Source: Eonycteris spelaea (taxonomy: Eukaryota; Chordata; Mammalia; Chiroptera; Pteropodidae). Taken from it: a stretch of 64,000 bases of DNA. The stretch is from the NCBI GenBank assembly GCA_003508835.1, contig PUFA01000022.1, positions 8,742,001 to 8,806,000 of the forward strand, read 5' to 3'. Each line of letters begins with the position of its first letter. The first letter of the stretch is position 1. Under the pieces are notes generated by a model. The model saw only the letters and a program-made list of their open reading frames with translations, was not told where the DNA came from and ran no database searches. Position numbers and translations under genes: made by a program. Positions 34,270 through 45,670 of this stretch are shown here, piece after piece.

Positions 34270-34355
<86 letters not shown>
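34262..34355 (+). repeat. Compound dinucleotide microsatellite TG then AG
   Basis: About 44 bases of nearly pure TG (34262-34306, one CT interruption) run directly into about 49 bases of pure GA/AG. TG tracts favour left-handed Z-DNA and AG mirror tracts favour triplex (H-DNA), so both non-B types adjoin here. Confidence 0.97.
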
Positions 34356-34357
<2 letters not shown>

Positions 34358-36189
34358 CTCAACCTTGAGCATATTACTTCACTTGTATAGGAAAATGAAG
34401 AAATACTTTTCAAGGGTTATTTTGAGGTCGAATCAAAAAACACTGCATGAAAAATGCCTAGCATAGCACTGCCTATGGTATAGCAAAACCCTCCACAAAC
34501 GTCGTCTTTCAACCTCCTTTCCCATGAGAAGGACCTCATGGAAAGGGGACCTCGTACACTCCCCTTACGACGAGTCAGAAATTACAATCGCGCTTGTTAG
34601 GCACAGGTCTCAACCCTGATTTTGACATAAACCATCCTAGTTAAATCTATCCTAGCATTCCACAAAAAAAAAAAAAAAATGTATCTGAACTAAAAAGCAT
34701 ACTTTATTGGGATGCAGTGTGAATCGACCTAAGTGGCCAGAAAATATTCTCTATTATCGGGTCTCCCAAAGAATAAACACTGGGCCCTATTAGTTTGTGC
34801 CCATGCGAGCGGGCGAGCCATGGATTAATGAGATTCCATCAGAGCGTTGCAAAGCTCTCCTTTGCTATCTGAAGTGCTCAGAGGCAAGGGTCCGTTACAG
34901 AAAGCCGTCTCCCCTACGAAGGCCCCTTCTCTGTCCCCTTGCCTTACTGTGGCCTTTTATCTGACCCACTGAGAGACCAACACTTGCTAATGCCACACGA
35001 GGACAACATCGCGTGCTTTTCCCTCAATTCGAAAGTCTGGGCCAAGCATGCTTCCTGTAGCCACCCCAAACCTCCACCCCGACACCTCTCTGCCCTCCCG
35101 GCACGACGTGGATCTCAGGGTTTTTCTCCCTTCTCAGATGAGAAAAGCATTCACTCTGAGGCACATTTCTGAAGCAATGAACAGCTCTCTTCTTTGTGGG
35201 AAAAACAGGCAATTTTCGAGCAACCTTTGGAAGCCTCTAAATAACCCACACATATTTATGGTTGAGTGACTCTTTGGATTGAAGAAACTTTAAGCTTTTG
35301 TTTGCAAAGATTGCCATTAACATCGCTGAGCAATCTCCCTGCTCATCTCAGTTTCATCTAACCTCTCATCTTATCTCTAAAAAACAAGCCCCGATTTTCT
35401 TCTTCCTCTCTCCTCCCCCAGCGTGGCTTCCTGAGCAGAGATTTGATGTGTGCATGAAACGCTGGGATAAGCTCAAACAGCCCGTCTTCACCCAGAGGTC
35501 TCAGGGTCCTGGGAGTGAAGGCAAAAACTCCCCTGATGTCCAGGGTCAGCCTTTTGGTCTCATTTTAAATGACCCCCCATTTCACCTCACCCCCACCTCT
35601 TCCTTCTTGCAAGAATAATTCCCCGAGGAAAGGAGAAAGCATTCTCAGCCTCCTACCCCACCCCCACACTGCAGCGGAAATACGCTCTTTTAAAGCAGTT
35701 GTTCTCCAGAGAAAATGCTGTAAGCTATATTTATCTCTAACTAATCTATTCCTCTCTACTCCAAGATCAAGGAATTAATGACTGCTACAGCTGCTGTCCT
35801 TAGCACATTAATTACTGGGAATTGGCTGCAAGCACAAAAAAAAATCCACTCCATGATGATGACCACGGTAAGAGGGCAAGGTTCTCTGCAAAGCGTAGGT
35901 ACCGAACCTAAATAGTGAACCAACGTGGCATCGGCTCGGGCTCGCAGGCTGCAGGCCCCGGGGGTGGGTAGAGGTGCGTGGGAGCGGGGAAACACCCACT
36001 GTGCAGACACATCACCTTCCTCAAGGTCCAGTCCGCATCAAGCATTACGGAAAACGACTCCTGTATTCCTAAAAGTCTGTGTCACTGCAGGACCTCTTAG
36101 GTCAGTCTTCAGCCCGCTGGCTGTTTTTCACATTTGCCAAAATCCTTGCCGACAAACGCGGTGAACACAGACCTTCGGAACCGGCTGCC
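34356..36189. other. Unannotated stretch; MIR trace on left
   Basis: 34430-34500 has 'atgcctagcatagcactgcc'-type text, a probable scrap of sense MIR. The rest is mixed unique sequence with an A run (34662-34679) and a GC-rich patch with CpGs at 35.93-36.2 kb. No gene recognised. Confidence 0.4.
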
Positions 36190-37345
36190 TGCCCCGGGCC
36201 CCCTCGCAATGCCCCCTGGAAGGCCCCATACAAGGCCCACACTCTGTGCTCCTCAATCCTTTCATATTCCAAGTTCCCTCTCTCATACAGCTTCCCCTTT
36301 CCCGCCCCTTCCCAATCGGACAAACTTTCCTCCAGAAAACCCTTTGAGTTCCCTTAGCAACTCCTCCATACTTCCAGGACTTACGTCTCTGTTCCCAGTT
36401 TCACAGACCCAAGGCTATGAGCCCCCCAGGGCTGGCCTTGCATAATCTGAACTAACGCATTGCTGTTCCTCTCTGCAAATCTTGCCATCCCTTGGTCGCG
36501 CCCTGCCCCCTCCTCTTCCTTCCGGGCCAGACGTCACCTCCAGGTGACTTGCTCACCTCCCTTCGCACCTCATCCTTCTATATTCTGGCTTCTTGAGCCC
36601 GTCACTCCAATAAAACTACTCTGTCCAATATCACCTTGCTAAATCCCAAGGCATACGACAGATCTATCAGTGAAAATACCCAAGCTGGAAACCTAGGGCC
36701 CATTTTAATTCCATTGTCACCCTCATCCCTGACTCTAAGTAATGACCAGTCTCAAGTCTTGAACTTGTCCTACTTCTCCTGGCCCCTTCTGCTACCACCC
36801 TAACTCAGACCTCCTCACCTCTCACCTGGAGCTACAACGCCCGTCCAACCTGTCCTCAGGCTTCCAGCCTAGGGTGCCCCACTGCGGCCACAGGGATCCT
36901 CCCCAAAGCAAATCATATTACTGAAGTCCTCTACTTAACATCTTTATGCATTGCCCCCTTTGCCTCAGGAGGAATCTCTAAATCCTTCGCAGGATTCACT
37001 AGGGCTCTCATTGTCTCTCTCCAATTTTGTTATTTTTAACTGTCATTATCTCTGCTATCATTCAACATTTCTCAAGTTTCCTTAAGAGTGTCATGCTTCC
37101 TCTGTCACCCCAACATCGCCTATGCTGCCCCCAACTCTCTTCCAAGCCCCTTTGCCCAGCAAACCCTTTCTGTCGTTCAGTTCTCATCTTACATATCACC
37201 TCCAGGAGTCCTTCCCTGCCTCCCCCAGTCGGATAGGGGTCCCCAGTCCTCCTGCAGCAACAGTGTGCCCCCCTTCAGGACTCTTAACACGACTTGGTAA
37301 CTGTGTTTTCTGTCTTGTTCTACTTCCTCTGCAAAGAGCAGAGAT
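36190..37345 (+). mobile_element. Long L2 LINE copy, sense
   Basis: The clearest internal landmarks are 'cgtcactccaataaaactac' (36600), 'caccttgctaaatcccaagg' (36632), 'acctctcacctggagctac' (36816), 'aaatcatattactgaagtcc' (36911) and 'catatcacctccaggagtcc' (37192). They follow the L2 order from the ORF2-end region into the 3' UTR. At over 1.1 kb this is the longest L2 here. No long open frame survives, so the element is dead. Confidence 0.75.
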
Positions 37346-38349
37346 GCCCTCAAGCCAAAACAAGCTGAGCGAGATCAATCCCAGGGATACAGGGAGCTTC
37401 ACAGCAACTAGAAGAGCTGCCGAAGCCTTTCTTCCACCCCAGTAACAGACCCCGAGACCACAACACCATTGCTCCTGTCTGCATGTCACTCCATACTCTC
37501 CTCTCTCTCCCAGTCAGCTCCCCCAACTTCACCTCAGCCCCCCAGCTCACCGCAGCTTGCCCTGTATCACCTTTCACCTTGGCCTTTGGTGCTGACAGGG
37601 GGTCATCTCTCAGCTTCCCAATTCCAACTTCCTGAAGGAAGAATATGACTGGTCCCTCTGGTCTTGTGGTTCTGTGTCTTGGGCAGATGAGTGCCTTTGA
37701 TTCCCATCTAATCGTTTTTACACAAGAAGGGTGGGGGGTCATGGTAGAGAACACAGACGTACTCACCTGGGGTACAGCCTTAAATAATAGACACTCTCAT
37801 CATACTCTATCACCTCGGAAGTAACCGAACTTTCATTGTTACATACTCTTTGCCCAGCAGAGTCAGGCACAGGGGAGCTTACTGAGTAACAAACAGCCTA
37901 ATAAATATTTATCAGATCTCCCTATCCAGAAGACCCATCCTGAGATCCTTTTTCAGTAAACCATGCGGGGTGAGCAGGTCCTTGATTCCCATAATACAAA
38001 AGGATAGCTTTTGTTCCTTAAAGGGTGTTGCCCAGATAAATGTTTGCTAGCTCTTAAAGTCACTTACAGTCCCATCTACCACTTAGCTGATAACAGCTCC
38101 TAGTAGCTTTAATGGAAACGGCGACAATCTTTTGCAACTTCAGCCTGCTTATTTGACCTCTTCTTAAAATCACTGCCAGACTTGGGCTTTAGAAGTCTCG
38201 AAGGAACTCAGATGAAAAGTATAAAGGACTTAATGCCATATTTTAGCATTAGCATAATAACTATTGCTTCAAGATCGGCCTAATTTGAAGTTCACCTCCA
38301 GAATCTCCAGATTTGCAAGCACTGGGTGTGGCTTCTGACCTGGGGAAGA
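37346..38349. other. Unannotated stretch after the long L2
   Basis: No gene. 37.8-37.92 kb ('cctaataaatatttatcaga' near 37898) may be the detached 3' tip of the preceding L2, split off by unrelated sequence. The remainder is unassigned. Confidence 0.4.
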
Positions 38350-38560
38350 TACGTTTTGTTTTGTTTATTTATTTTTATTATGGCGACATTAGTTAACAAA
38401 AGCCAGTAAGTTTCAGGTGCACAATTGAACAGTAAGGCACACACACATATATATATACACATTGTGTGTTCCCCACCCATAGTTAGATTTCTCTCTGTCA
38501 CCATACATTGACTCTTTCACCCCGTCTACCTCCCCACTCCCCATAACCGAAAGGCTCTAT
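38350..38560 (-). mobile_element. Younger L1 LINE 3' end, antisense
   Basis: Reading antisense, a T-rich start ('ttttgttttgtttattta', a poly(A)-like tail reversed) is followed by 'tatggcgacattagtta' (38379), 'gtttcaggtgcacaatt' (38410), 'attgtgtgttccccaccc' (38461) and 'ctctgtcaccatacatt' (38493). This order is what I remember for L1 3' ends in bat genomes. It is less decayed than the L2 and MIR copies here, so probably lineage-specific. The bat assignment is from memory and unverified. Confidence 0.55.
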
Positions 38561-39302
38561 CTTAAGTCAGGTCTTCTTTGTGGGATCCAGGTTTTCCCTC
38601 CTTATTACACTTTGAAATCTCTCTCCCCTCCTTCTGCCACCGCGCCCCACCCGTTCGTCCATTTGCCTTTTAGTACTGGAGACCAGCCATCTGTTTCATT
38701 GCCAAAATTTCTTAGAAGCCAGTAATCTCCTGGGAGGGAAGGATGGGAGGGGGGACTTTCTGGGTGCCAAACACTCAGGAAGCTTTTATGGATGGATCCG
38801 TTCGTTCGTTTAAAAAAAATTGTAATACTACTAAGGGTTTGGGGCCTGCAAGGGACCAAAAACAGACATCCAAGGCCCTCAGGGTGAGACCCGGCAGCCC
38901 TCCAGTGTCCTGAAGCAGCCTCGCTCCCTCCGCCTTGAAGGCGTCGCCAGGAGGCTACGGACAGCAGGTTGTCCCTCAGGCCTGCCGAGTCTGAGCATCA
39001 CCCAGAGGTCCTGCCGGACATCCATATTCTAGAACCTGCCCCCCTGGCGGAGTCTCGGGTGCCAAGAGTGACCCTCCGGGAACACAGTTTTCACGAGCGC
39101 TCGGACCACCCTCGCGCACTGACAAGTTTGGAAGAAACGTTGTGCGTTATCTCAGGGTGTTTCCTCAGGGTGGGGGTCCCCGTCCCCTGCTGCACCGTGG
39201 CGTTCCCAAGGGGGCTTCTGATGCAAGCCAATGTCTTTACCCAGACCAATTCGATCAGAACCTGGGGGGCGTCAGACTGGGGATTTTAAGTGCCACCCAC
39301 AC
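38561..39302. other. Unannotated stretch
   Basis: GC-moderate to GC-rich unique sequence with scattered CpGs at 38.9-39.2 kb. Overlapping frames (80-122 codons) in several phases show no protein resemblance. Confidence 0.45.
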
Positions 39303-39342
39303 GGACATTTTTGTTCAGATCCGGACATTTTTGTTCAGATCC
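39303..39342 (+). repeat. Perfect 20-bp tandem duplication
   Basis: Two identical 20-base units sit head to tail (39303-39322 and 39323-39342; unit begins 'ggacatttttgttc'). Complete identity suggests a recent event. No larger array is present. Confidence 0.95.
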
Positions 39343-40389
39343 GTGGCCACGGAGGAAGCGGCTGGGGCGGCACCAGCTCGCAAGACGAAGCGCAAGGCTT
39401 CTCAGCGCGAGTCGGAGCAGAGGGCAGTCCCCTCAGGCCCCTCTTCCAAATCCCCACTGCAACCGTCATCTGAAGGCCCTGGAGGTCCCACAACGAAGAA
39501 TCCAATGTAATGTTATTTTGATTTGTTTAAATTCATTTAAATTGCTCTGAAATTCTAGACTAAAAAAAAAAAAAAAGCATTTGTTTGCGTGTTGGGTGAC
39601 TGGATGGTTGGTTTTTCCAGATCTGAATGCGCATCCTGCACAGTCGGAATGTGCTTACATAAAGGCAGCTGCCCCGTTGTCCCGAGCAAAGATAGCCCAG
39701 CTCTTCCCAGGCAGCGAGTGGCAACTCCCCTACTACAGCTCGGCTGCCACCTGACTCTCCTCTGTATCTCCTGTTCCCACCCATTCCTGTCTCCAGATTA
39801 TGCACTGGCTCTGACTCTCCCAAACTTGACTGTAGGCTCTCCCTTGAGGAGTTTATGTGAGTCAAACCCTTCTGACCCCTGTCCCTCCAGCCAGCGTGAT
39901 TGGGGGGAACAGCCCAGAAGAACCGGCTCTGCCCAAATGTCTCTCGGTTGCATGCAAACATACCATACCCAGGATTTCTAAAATCATGATCTCCAGGTTA
40001 TCCGCTCCAGACAAGAAAGGGATAGAAATGGGAAAGTGGAGGTCATCATGCCCCAGAGCCGGTCCACGACAGGATGTCCACGACAGGGTCCCCACGGCAG
40101 GAAAATTAACACACAGACGAAGCTCAAGCACAACCCCCACATCCAGCACACACACCGCTAAGCTGGCCAAGCTCCTGAAGCGAAGCAAAATCCTCAAGGG
40201 AAACAAAGTAGAAACAATGCGCTCTCTACTCAGAGAAAAAGAGACAACGAGAAAAAGAAGTGGCAACTTTTAAATGATTCGACACTAAATTCCTCTCCTG
40301 CCAACAGAGCTGAGTCACTCACCCTAACTCTGGGGCAGGCTCCCCCACAGCCCCACTGCCGACCTTCTCAGCTGGGTAATTACTCGGGT
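39343..40389. other. Unannotated stretch with short tandem units
   Basis: No gene recognised. 40062-40103 contains three head-to-tail units of 14 bases, the first two differing at one position ('gtccacgacaggat', 'gtccacgacagggt') and the third more diverged. An A run lies at 39561-39576. Frames of 130-138 codons on both strands over 39.6-40.27 kb look fortuitous. Confidence 0.5.
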
Positions 40390-40556
40390 GCAGTTTGGGG
40401 TGTTTAGCAGCACCCCTGGGCTCCACCTACTAGATGCCAATAGGATAACCCCCCACCCCCCATCAAGTTGTGACAATCAAAAACGGCTCCAGACTCCACC
40501 CACTGTCCCTTAGGGATGAAATTGCCCTAGGTTAAGAAACACTGCTCTTGGGAGTA
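40390..40556 (-). mobile_element. MER20 hAT element, antisense
   Basis: Read on the minus strand: start 'cagtgtttcttaacct', then 'tggagccgtttttgattgtc' and 'ctattggcatctagtagg', then 'gctgctaaacacccc'. These match MER20 in order (ggttctcaacc... ctggagacatttttggttgtc... tggcatctagtggg... gctaaacatcc). MER20 is a non-autonomous hAT-Charlie DNA transposon shared by placental mammals, some copies of which act as decidual enhancers. Confidence 0.8.
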
Positions 40557-41560
40557 ATTCTATATGTAAAACATCATGAAATGCAGCCTCAGAGGAGAAA
40601 ATAAAAAGTTAAATTACAAATCTTTTTATTTCTGGATTATTTTATTGTAATTATATAACAAAAGATAGATTTTTTTAATTCCCCAAGATTTTTGTTTCTT
40701 ATTAAAAAAATGTTAATTATAGTCTTTTAAAGTCTTCAGGTGATTGGTAGGGGGCAATGTTTGGGGAGATGGTAAATTTCTAGGCAGAATTTTTTTTAAT
40801 TATAAAAAAAGGTGGGGAATTATGGTTTTGCTATGTAAAAATTTAAAATATTGCTTGTTAAGAAAAAAATAACCTGAATAAAAAGAGAAACAGTAAAAAG
40901 TCGAAACACATGTTACAAAGATTAATGTTCAACATATGAAGAATCTACTAACTATATTCTATGAAAAGTGAAAGCCACTGAGGTTGTGATAGATAAGCAG
41001 CCAAAAGATACAACAAATAATTCACAAAAGAAGACACTCAACAAGCAAATTATAATGAGCACTGGGAAATTATAAGCATCACTAGAAATCAAGGAAAACT
41101 AACTTAAATACAACTTTTGCCTAAAAAATTACTACCTTTTTAACTAAGAAGATTCTGCACTGATAAGGGTGAGATGAAAAAAAACACATACAGAAAAACT
41201 TTAAAAACAAATTTGGCAACATTTATTATGAGCTTTAAAAACATTCACTTTGTATAATCTATCCTAAGAAATTAATCCTAATTACTGGAAAAGCTCAGAG
41301 ATGCTCATTATAGCATTATCTAGGATAAAAAAAATTGCATTGCATATGACCTAAATGCCCAACAAGTAAGTATGTCACAGAGGTAACTTGTAGCAATTAA
41401 ATGTAGTATCATAAAGCCATTCAAAATTTGCCTAAGAAAAAACAGGTACAAAAATTATACTAAAAGTACGATTACAACTATATATTTTTCCCGGGCCTGG
41501 GTAGATACTAACTGAAGGCTGACCCTCTTTATCTTTGGATAGCTGAAATATAAGTGAAAT
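40557..41560 (+). mobile_element. L1M-type LINE 3' region, sense
   Basis: 'caaatttggcaacatttat' (41209), 'ctatcctaagaaattaatcc' (41260), 'tgctcattatagcatta' (41302) and 'acctaaatgcccaacaa' (41349) mark the L1M end of ORF2 and 3' UTR. The AT-rich sequence to the left (40.56-41.0 kb) may be the same element or flank. An 8-bp inverted repeat (41552-41559 with 41564-41571) sits at the right edge. Confidence 0.65.
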
Positions 41561-44322
41561 TTTTTTCACTTGGTTTATTTTATTTTTTCACTTAGTCTAT
41601 TGTATATTTTCAATTTTTTTGTAATGAGCATGTACTACTTCTATAATGGAAAGAGTTAACTCTATACAAATGATTAACTTTTCTAAAAAAAAAATGATTA
41701 ACTTTTATAAAAGTAGAGTTCACCATAGTTTAGGCATTAAAATAAACAGGCTTCTCAGTCATGTTTTCTTCAGATTGAGCTATTTTGAAAACATTCTCAT
41801 TATACGAAAGTTGACTGAAGCCAAGAAAACCTAATCTGCTCTAACTTCAGGGTCGCCAACCTCAACCACATAAGCAGCCACGAGGAGACGGATTCTGGAA
41901 TACCCTACAAGAATTCTTAAGATATGACTTTTTCTCCCTTCCCGACCCAATCTTTTCACCAAATACATCAAACAGGATCTTCTTCACACATCGACAGAAA
42001 ATCCAAACAGGGGAAAGTAACATCAAGTCAATTTTTTCACTAAGATAACTAAAAAAATTAAAATTAAAAATTAAATCATAAATACTCAGTGTATCCCCTT
42101 CCTCATTATTGAAGCCTAATCAATATTTATTATTACCCTGTTCCCTTTATCATATCAGATTCAGAGACATTAAAAGATCTCCAGTCTGAAATAGATAGTG
42201 ATGTAATTAGAAGTAAAGATGATTGATAGATAAATGATAATCATTTATTTTCTAACAATGCCGATCAGAAATTCATAGAATTTAGGAACTGGAATATATT
42301 TTAAACTAGTCTTAATTCTTCATTTTGTATATTCTTTTGTACCAAAGAGAAGAAGAATGCCACAGCAAGTTATTGTAGACAGATGTCGAAGCCAACATGA
42401 TGGTGAGGAGATCCTCAGAATCAGAGTCTTAGATTAAATTACGATATTAAACAAAATTAAGCCATTCAAATGCTAGTGTAGTGTTGTTAACCATCAACAG
42501 CAGGATTCCTCTCTATGTCCCTGGCAGATTTTCACCCAGATGAGGTTGGAATTCTTTAAGAATTATCACTGGTGCTTTTACCCCCATATCAAATTCCAGA
42601 TCATGTGATTTTTTTTTACTTTGAAAAAATCTCTTGCATCCAACCGGCCCTTTCTAGTCTCATCAAACTAGTAACAATAGTACGAGAAGAATGGCATTAA
42701 TGCGGGCAGGAAATAAAGATCCGGGCTAAGATGGTGACAAAGAGAACCGAGAGGATAAGATAGAGATGAGATACACTTTAAAAGAGCACAAGAAGAGGTT
42801 GGTGATTGACTAGATATAACTATGGCACCCATGTTTTATGAACCAAGAAAAACATAACAAAACAAAACTGTGTACATGACTTGACAATCATGAGGGTGCT
42901 TTTGAGTTCAATGGGGCAGAATATTTGCTCTCAGGACCAACTCAGAAAATCCACACAGTGAGAGTTCTTAGAAAGTGCACATGGCTGGGAGTTATAGAAT
43001 GGGAGTCAGGATGAAAGAGTGGGGAGAGCCAGCAATAGGTAGAAAAGGAAGCCCTCGCTAAGCTTTAAGTAGTAGGTTATTTTCTTTTTCTATTCAGCAT
43101 GTTCTCTTCGGCTGGAAAATGCTTTGTTAAACTGAGCTGAGGTCGTTTCCATCCTCATGAGAAATCTGATGCCGTATTTCATCCTAAACATTATAAAGCT
43201 TGGTATTAAAAGCTTCCCAAAGTCTATTTTCCCCTGGAGTCAGGGACCGTTTGTCATTTGCTCACACATACCTGCTGGCAGACTGCTTTATGATGATCCC
43301 CATGGGCAGCTAGGGGGCTGGAGAGCATCCTTCACACATGACTTCCCACTGAGTCCAGAGGCCAAGGGACACAAGCGGAAAACCGAGGCACCCTATCATT
43401 GATGGCATCTCCCACGAAGGGCACACGTGCGCTGTCTTTTCTTCTTATCGTTCACCTGGGTTTATAACGCACCACCGAAAAACAGAACTTGAACTCGGAG
43501 GCTAAGTTATTAGAGGGTTCATCCCTACAAATCCAAGTATTGTTTTTGGATGCTTGCCTGAGTCTGTCTATTTCAGAGGGACAGAGAGTATTGGGGATAA
43601 GTCTCAGGGTGAAGGCAGAGGGATTGTGGAAAGGGCACACCAGCAGTATTTTAACCATAAGTTTAGTGACTATGTTTTCTGAAACAAAAGAAAGATGATT
43701 TACGCTCTGAAAAACATTTTGATATACAATACAGTGGAGGCCAAGAGAAAAGTGTTTTTGAAATTAAAACTGAAAATTCCAAGACATTGGTCACTGTAGC
43801 TACAGGGTCATATAGAGAACAGACTTTTTTTAACCTTTGATAAAAGAGTATTTTTCTAAATCCTAAATTATTAAATTTGGAAGGAATATGGAGATGGAGG
43901 TAAGCATCAGAATATATAACTCACTAATTAAATTAGTAAATCACAACTGTCTGTTTTTGTAAACATGGTATGCAGTCTAGAAGAGAAATTTTTTTTGTCC
44001 CTAACACAGCTCTCTAACATACTTTTATCTTATGAGCTAGTATGAGTATTAAGTACAACCCCAAAGGAGTTGTGGGAAGACCAAAGAGTATATATTTTTT
44101 CTTACTTTGTGACAGGGAGGAATATGGTCAGATAGTGGAGAGAGACTCTCAGAGGAAAGTTCCCTAAATTAGCATTTTATAGTCTTGCGGCTGTCATGGT
44201 GGTCTGTTTCACGCTGAGAACACATGCCTAAGAGCCATTACAGCTAACGGGGGTTGTGGAGACCCGAGGAAACAGATCCCTCAACAGGACTTTTCAGCTG
44301 GTACTCTGAAAATGAGGTGAAG
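41561..44322. other. AT-rich unannotated stretch
   Basis: About 2.7 kb with no gene, CpG patch or confident transposon. A 13-base segment recurs 24 bp apart (41670-41682 and 41694-41706), separated by an A run. Parts may be very old L1 sequence. Open frames are all below 85 codons. Confidence 0.45.
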
Positions 44323-44584
44323 TTTCTGGTATCTATTAATGTTATTGATTAAACCACAATATTTATATATATCCATAAATGTAGTTTGTTTAAAATTTCT
44401 CTTTTAAATAAAGGCTCTCTGTATCTTTGGGATCCTGCATGCAAAGCGAAAATTTTCTGGTATCTATTAATGTTACTGATTAAACCACAATATTTATATA
44501 TATCCATAAATGTAGTTTGTTTAAAATTTCTCTTTTAAATAAAGGCTCTCTGTGTCTTTGGGATCCTGCATGCAAAGCGAAAAT
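44323..44584 (+). repeat. 131-bp tandem duplication, nearly identical
   Basis: Unit 1 is 44323-44453 and unit 2 is 44454-44584. I find two differences (t44344 vs c44475, and a vs g in 'ctgtatcttt'/'ctgtgtcttt'), about 98.5 percent identity. Each unit holds an AATAAA hexamer within 'tttaaataaaggctctctg'. The bases after unit 2 begin a third unit for only five or six positions. A recent local duplication is the simplest reading; an assembly artefact is the alternative. Confidence 0.95.
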
Positions 44585-45184
44585 TTTCTCCGCTCAGAGA
44601 ACAATGATGATGTAGAAAAGGCTCCCGCCACTGGGCGCCGGAAGGGGGCGCTCCCGAACCACTGCGACAGGTCTCGGTGGCAGTTAAAACCACAGCTCTC
44701 TGACCTCTAAATGCGTCTGTCTCCAGGTGGCCCCCTTTGGTGAAGCTGGTACCAGGGCTCCCACCTTCGGAGCCATAACCGACTCCGATATTCCGTGGGC
44801 AGTGTGTGGGCACGGTCTCGCTTGTCACACACGGAGATCGTAAACGATTTCAAGAAAATGAAAAGACTCTCACGCCTGGGAGGGGTGGGGGACGGGTGGA
44901 GGAGAGACGGCACACCTGGCACAACCCATTTCCAGAGAGGAGCTCCCACCTCTTGGGGGCCAGACAGAGTCCCCAACGCCCAGGAGGCAGCCAGGCCTCT
45001 TCTCAAGGTGTCCAAGCCAAGGCAAGATCTCAGGGAAGAAAAACAAGCTAGTGCCACTCAGAGCCAGAGCCGCAGGCTGTGTCTACACACGGACAGGTTC
45101 GTTTCACTTGGCTGGGTTCAAATAACCATCCACGGAGCACGTCCCAGAAACCTTGCCCCGGGACTTCCGTCCATCTTTATTATC
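44585..45184. other. GC-richer patch without recognised gene
   Basis: Local GC rises between two AT-rich regions. Contains a CTCF-like motif (44637-44652). The 208-codon plus frame (44795-45421) runs into an L1M fragment at its end and resembles nothing, so it is rejected as a gene. Confidence 0.45.
44637..44652 (+). promoter_or_regulatory. CTCF-like motif, weaker match
   Basis: GCCGGAAGGGGGCGCT keeps the AGGGGGCGCT half of the CTCF consensus but departs from CCACC in the left half. It lies about 50 bp right of the 131-bp duplication and in opposite orientation to the motifs at 8184 and 10323. Confidence 0.35.
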
Positions 45185-45670
45185 GCAAATGTAAGTATCA
45201 ACAGACGTAACCTTTCTGGAAGACAATTTGGCGATACCTTTAAAAAGCCTTTAGAATGTGTATATACTCTTGGACCCAGCAATTCCCCATATAGGAATGT
45301 CTCCTGGGAAAAAAAAATCAGGGATTTATGCAAAGATTTAGCTATAAATGTATTCAACCTGTATTTGGTTATAGTAATAAAGAAACTGGAAATAACCAAA
45401 CGTCCAGCATTAAAGGACTGAATTCTTGTATATTGGTATGAAACGTTACGTACCATTTAAAAGTAGTATTACAGAAAACTATTTAACGGCATGATATGTT
45501 AATGTAAAAAGATTATAGAACAATATGAACAGTATGATTCCGTCTGGGAAAGTTATCATAAAAAGCATAAGTAAGCAAAATGACAAAAATCAAACCCTTC
45601 ATTGACTTGTTAATATTTTAGAACATTGCACAGTGAAGATGGGCTGTTTAAAATAAAAATAAAAGCTTTT
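45185..45670 (+). mobile_element. L1M-type LINE 3' region, sense
   Basis: 'gaagacaatttggcgatacc' (45220), 'ggacccagcaattcccca' (45272), 'tttatgcaaagatttagc' (45325), 'ggaaataaccaaacgtcca' (45389) and 'gaacagtatgattccgtctg' (45527) follow L1M ORF2-end and 3' UTR order. It is better preserved than the copy at 40.6-41.5 kb, and its frames are broken. Confidence 0.85.

Noticed and set aside
44795..45421. 208-codon plus-strand open frame
   Set aside because: Its last third is translated L1M 3' sequence in the wrong frame for ORF2; the rest resembles nothing.
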